Part shown: piece after piece, positions 61,361 to 64,000 of the stretch
How the letters are laid out: each line of letters opens with the position of its first letter
How positions within the stretch are numbered: position 1 is the stretch's first letter
Assembly: GCF_009765355.1 (NCBI RefSeq)
Contig: NZ_VTHK01000025.1
Coordinates: 83,511 to 147,510, forward strand
DNA from: Amycolatopsis anabasis
Lineage (GTDB): Bacteria; Actinomycetota; Actinomycetes; Mycobacteriales; Pseudonocardiaceae
Direction of reading: 5' to 3'
Length of the DNA: 64,000 bases
The notes under the pieces: model-generated
Databases searched by the model: none
What the model was told of the DNA's origin: nothing
What the model saw: the letters and a program-made list of their open reading frames with translations, nothing else
Position numbers and translations under genes: made by a program

Positions 61361-63751
61361 CTATTCGGAGTCGGCGTGGCGGCGGCCGTTCCAGCCGTTC
61401 GGCCCGTTGAGCCCGTTGAGGTCGGGGAAGAGCGGGACCTGCTCGCCCAGCGGTCGCGGCGGGGCGTCCGGACGTTCCAGCCCGGCGGCCATCACCACCG
61501 CGCGGTCCCATTCCGGATCCACGACGTAGTCGACGTGCCGCAGCACCCCGGCCGCCCAGCGCCGGGTCCCGCAGGTGCCGCGCACCGGATCCGGCAGCCA
61601 GTGGTCGCCGCCCAGCACCAGGGCGCCGGTCGGCCCCTGGATCGCCGGTCCGAGCGGGCCCACGTCCCCGTCGGGCTGGTAGCCGACCCCGAGCAGGTGC
61701 CCGGACACCATCCGGTGCCGCCAGGTGGTGACCCCGCCGCCGAACGTGTCGGTGCCCCGCGCCAGCCCGCGCCACCGCCCGTCGAACAGGCCGTACAGCT
61801 CGGCGAGCCCTTCGTGCGGCAGCACCGCGGGGAACGCGCGCTGGTAGCCCCATTGCAGGGGCGCCCCCGCGGTCAGCAGCCCGACCCGCGCGCGGTCGGC
61901 TTCCGGCAGCTGGTGCGCCAGCCGGGCGGCCGCGACCACCGCGAGCAGCCCGCCGAGGTTGTACCCGGCCAGCACGACCCGCGTGTTCGGTTCGGCGAGG
62001 TGTTCCCGGGTCCGCTCGGCCAGTTCCGGCACGACTTTCAGGGCGTAGCAGGGCGGCACGGCCGGATGGGCGGCCCGCGGCCAGAAGCACACCAGATCGG
62101 CGAGCGCGCCGAGGTGGCGGCTGCGGTTGGGGTTCTTGGCCGCCGTGTACACGACCCGCAGCAACCCGGCGGCGAGCGCGCCCAGGGCGACGATGCCCAG
62201 CGTGGAGAACACGTCGAGCCATTCCGGCAGGTGGCCGAGCCAGAGCCGGGTGGCCAGCAGGACGGCCACCCCCGCCGCCATGGCGAGCGCCACCGCGACC
62301 GCGATGCGGTGCAGGTGCCGCCGTTCCCACGCGGACCGGGCCCAGGCCGCGGCGGCCTCGCGCTGATCTTGTTCGGTGGTCTGCAGCATGCGCACGACGT
62401 CCGGGATGCCGCGGATCCGCCGCCGCAGCGGCACCGCGATCGCGAACCCGAGGCTCCCGAGGATCGCGGACACCGCGAGCCCGCCGCCCCACAGGATGGT
62501 GACCAGCTTGTACGTCTCCGGCAGCCGCAGTTCCTCGGCCCGCAGCATCTTGCGCATCGCGACCGCCAGCCCCGCGCCGAAACCGCCGCCGACCAGACCG
62601 GCGAGCGCTAGTGCCGGGGCGGCGGCCCAGCCGCCGAACCACGGCCGCAGCCTGCGCGGCAACGCGCTCCAGGACGACCGGGCCAGCAGCGCGGCCGGGA
62701 TGAGCAGCACCGCGAACAGCAGGCACACCGCGATCAGCGCGGCGCCGAGGGCTTCGACCGTGCCGTCGGTTCCGGACGGGATGCCGGGCGTGGTGAGCCC
62801 GGTCCCGGACAGCGTCGGCGGCAACGGCGTGGCGAGGACCGCCGCGACGGCCACCAGCAGCACCGCGAAGGTGAGCGCGATCCGGCAGCCCCAGCGGTTG
62901 AGGCTGCGCGCGCGCACCCGCTCGGGCAGGACGGACGCGACGAGCAGGGCGGCGACCAGCAGCACGAGCGCGCACACCCAGGCGACCACGTCGACCACGC
63001 CGGTGGGCACGACGAACGGGCCGCCGAGCAGGATCAGCGCGACCACGGCGAGTGCGACCAGGGTGTGCAGGCAGCGCAGCACCGGGGTGTCCGGGCTCGT
63101 CCGGATCGTGTCACCGGGCAGGATGTCGCCGCGCGGGGGTTTGGTCTCGGTGCGCACCGACCAGTCGACCGCGGACACCTGGTGCAGCACGAGGATCAGC
63201 AACAGCAGCGGGAGCAGCCCGGCGACGGTCCGGGTCGGGCCGAACCCCCGCATCCAGTCCGGCACCCCGGACAGGCACTTCACCCCCGGGGCCAGGCACT
63301 GCGCGGCGAGCAGGTCGAGGGTGACCACCGCGAGCTGGCTCACCAGCAGCATGGTCAGCAGCAGCGCGGCGACCCGCAGCAGGCTCCGGCAGACGGCGCC
63401 GAGGACGGTGGCGAACCGGTTGCCGTCCGGGACCGGCGGCAGCATCCAGTGCGCCACGTTGGCCAGCGAGAACGGGAACAGCAGCGCCCAGGTGGCCTTC
63501 GCGGCGCCGCCGGAGGTCATCCCGCTCCACAGGTAGCCCTCCAGGGTGCGCGGCAGCGAGCGGCCGAGCGCCTGCACGACCGGCCCGGGCGCGGGCCTGC
63601 GCAGCCGATCGGCGGGCCGGACGACCCGGCCCAGCTGGTCACCGGCGATATCGACGGTGGACACCGCGTCCAGCAGCGACTCCCCGCTGGTGCCGATCAG
63701 ACCCGCGACGCGGAGTTCCACGACGCGGGTGTCGGGGCCGGGAAGTGGCAC
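61361..63751 (-). CDS. Large multipass protein with an inactive-looking alpha/beta-hydrolase C-terminal domain
   Basis: 796 aa. Residues about 100-480 hold at least eight hydrophobic helices; the C-terminal half (about 560-780) is alpha/beta-hydrolase-like, with VVLAGYNLGGLLAVVAAARLA. The nucleophile-elbow consensus GxSxG has Asn598 in place of Ser, so classic Ser hydrolysis is unlikely. ATG at 63751; AGGAGG upstream. No close family comes to mind; a membrane-tethered lipid-binding or pseudo-enzyme role is possible. It is divergent from ahcY. Confidence 0.8.
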   Translation of the reverse strand: MPLPGPDTRVVELRVAGLIGTSGESLLDAVSTVDIAGDQLGRVVRPADRLRRPAPGPVVQALGRSLPRTLEGYLWSGMTSGGAAKATWALLFPFSLANVAHWMLPPVPDGNRFATVLGAVCRSLLRVAALLLTMLLVSQLAVVTLDLLAAQCLAPGVKCLSGVPDWMRGFGPTRTVAGLLPLLLLILVLHQVSAVDWSVRTETKPPRGDILPGDTIRTSPDTPVLRCLHTLVALAVVALILLGGPFVVPTGVVDVVAWVCALVLLVAALLVASVLPERVRARSLNRWGCRIALTFAVLLVAVAAVLATPLPPTLSGTGLTTPGIPSGTDGTVEALGAALIAVCLLFAVLLIPAALLARSSWSALPRRLRPWFGGWAAAPALALAGLVGGGFGAGLAVAMRKMLRAEELRLPETYKLVTILWGGGLAVSAILGSLGFAIAVPLRRRIRGIPDVVRMLQTTEQDQREAAAAWARSAWERRHLHRIAVAVALAMAAGVAVLLATRLWLGHLPEWLDVFSTLGIVALGALAAGLLRVVYTAAKNPNRSRHLGALADLVCFWPRAAHPAVPPCYALKVVPELAERTREHLAEPNTRVVLAGYNLGGLLAVVAAARLAHQLPEADRARVGLLTAGAPLQWGYQRAFPAVLPHEGLAELYGLFDGRWRGLARGTDTFGGGVTTWRHRMVSGHLLGVGYQPDGDVGPLGPAIQGPTGALVLGGDHWLPDPVRGTCGTRRWAAGVLRHVDYVVDPEWDRAVVMAAGLERPDAPPRPLGEQVPLFPDLNGLNGPNGWNGRRHADSE

Positions 63752-63863
63752 GAGTAAAGCCTCCTTACCTCAGGGTAGCGGCGCCCAGTGAAAATGGACT
63801 GCTCGTTCGTTGAGCAGACAACGGTACTGTTCAAGGGTCGTCGAGCCTTGGAGGAACTGCCCC

Positions 63864-64000
63864 ATGACCCCCGAAAGCGTTGCCAAGCGGCATGACACGC
63901 GCAACGGCATCGAATTCGCCGTCGCCGATCTGGAGGCCGCTGAGTTCGGTCGTAAGGAGATTCGGCTGGCTGAGCATGAGATGCCGGGTTTGATGGCGTT
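63864..64000 (+). CDS. ahcY: Adenosylhomocysteinase, N-terminal fragment at the window edge
   Basis: Only 45 codons are in the window (truncated by the edge, not by mutation). The fragment reads NGIEFAVADLEAAEFGRKEIRLAEHEMPGLMA, the N-terminal substrate-domain start of S-adenosylhomocysteine hydrolase, which recycles SAH to homocysteine and adenosine. The ATG has GGAGG 9 nt upstream. The 112-bp divergent region contains a small hairpin (CTGCTC 63799-63804 / GAGCAG 63812-63817) but no recognisable SAH riboswitch. Confidence 0.93.
   Translation, partial: MTPESVAKRHDTRNGIEFAVADLEAAEFGRKEIRLAEHEMPGLMA

Noticed and set aside
63752..63863. SAH riboswitch before ahcY
   Set aside because: Only a short hairpin is visible; the conserved core of the SAH aptamer is not recognisable.

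Overview
The window is high-GC actinobacterial DNA, most likely from Amycolatopsis or a close relative in the Pseudonocardiaceae. The evidence is very GC-rich third codon positions, many GTG and TTG starts, a mycothiol gene (mshB), a WhiB2-type regulator, a DtxR/IdeR-type iron box, and gene order that matches mycobacterial blocks I recall. Those blocks are glpX / xseB-xseA / lipid-droplet protein / ispH / DUF6542 / ychF (Rv1099c-Rv1112 area), typA / lpqW / mshB / Rv1171-like (Rv1165-Rv1171 area), and whiB2 / metallopeptidase-like / DUF3499 / manB / SIS / manA / amino acid permease / ahcY (Rv3248c-Rv3260c area). The genus is an inference; the synteny is from memory.

Layout. 1-6.6 kb: central and isoprenoid metabolism, with a tightly overlapped xse operon. 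6.9-14.3 kb: DNA repair (rmuC, sbcD-sbcC, ogt, ada-alkA). 14.4-17.7 kb: ychF, an orphan membrane protein, and a CGNR regulator divergent from a PQ-loop transporter. 17.8-20.4 kb: a lower-GC accessory patch with two nuclease-like genes, one broken by a frameshift. 20.5-23.2 kb: an MFS exporter divergent from a small P450 whose 3' end carries a five-codon ORF (MRHNH) with a strong Shine-Dalgarno, followed at once by a terminator. 23.2-28.6 kb: a broken NUDIX gene, an HxlR regulator, small membrane proteins, pterin dehydratase and a thiamine-type ABC importer. 28.7-34.3 kb: a LolA-like secreted protein with an ABC exporter, divergent from a two-component system. 34.3-36.1 kb: trpS with a Trp leader-peptide attenuator, YciI, and a tiny Cys-rich protein beside an iron box. 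36.3-46.3 kb: typA, an LpqW-like lipoprotein and a peptide ABC importer. 46.4-49.3 kb: mshB and membrane proteins. 49.4-64 kb: whiB2, a very large glycosyltransferase, the GDP-mannose supply genes manB and manA, two transporters, a large hydrolase-like membrane protein and the start of ahcY.

The most exciting candidate is the P450 plus MRHNH unit. It resembles the biarylitide minimal RiPP arrangement (pentapeptide precursor MRYYH plus one P450). Here the core would be His-Asn-His instead of Tyr-X-His, and the mini-gene lies inside the 3' end of the P450 gene instead of upstream. This is a hypothesis from sequence pattern only.

Other points of note are a classic ribosome-mediated Trp attenuator in front of trpS, an operator-like palindrome over the -10 box of a long-leader whiB2 promoter, several families of dispersed intergenic palindromes, and an uncharacterised gene wedged with 4-bp overlaps between xseA and xseB.
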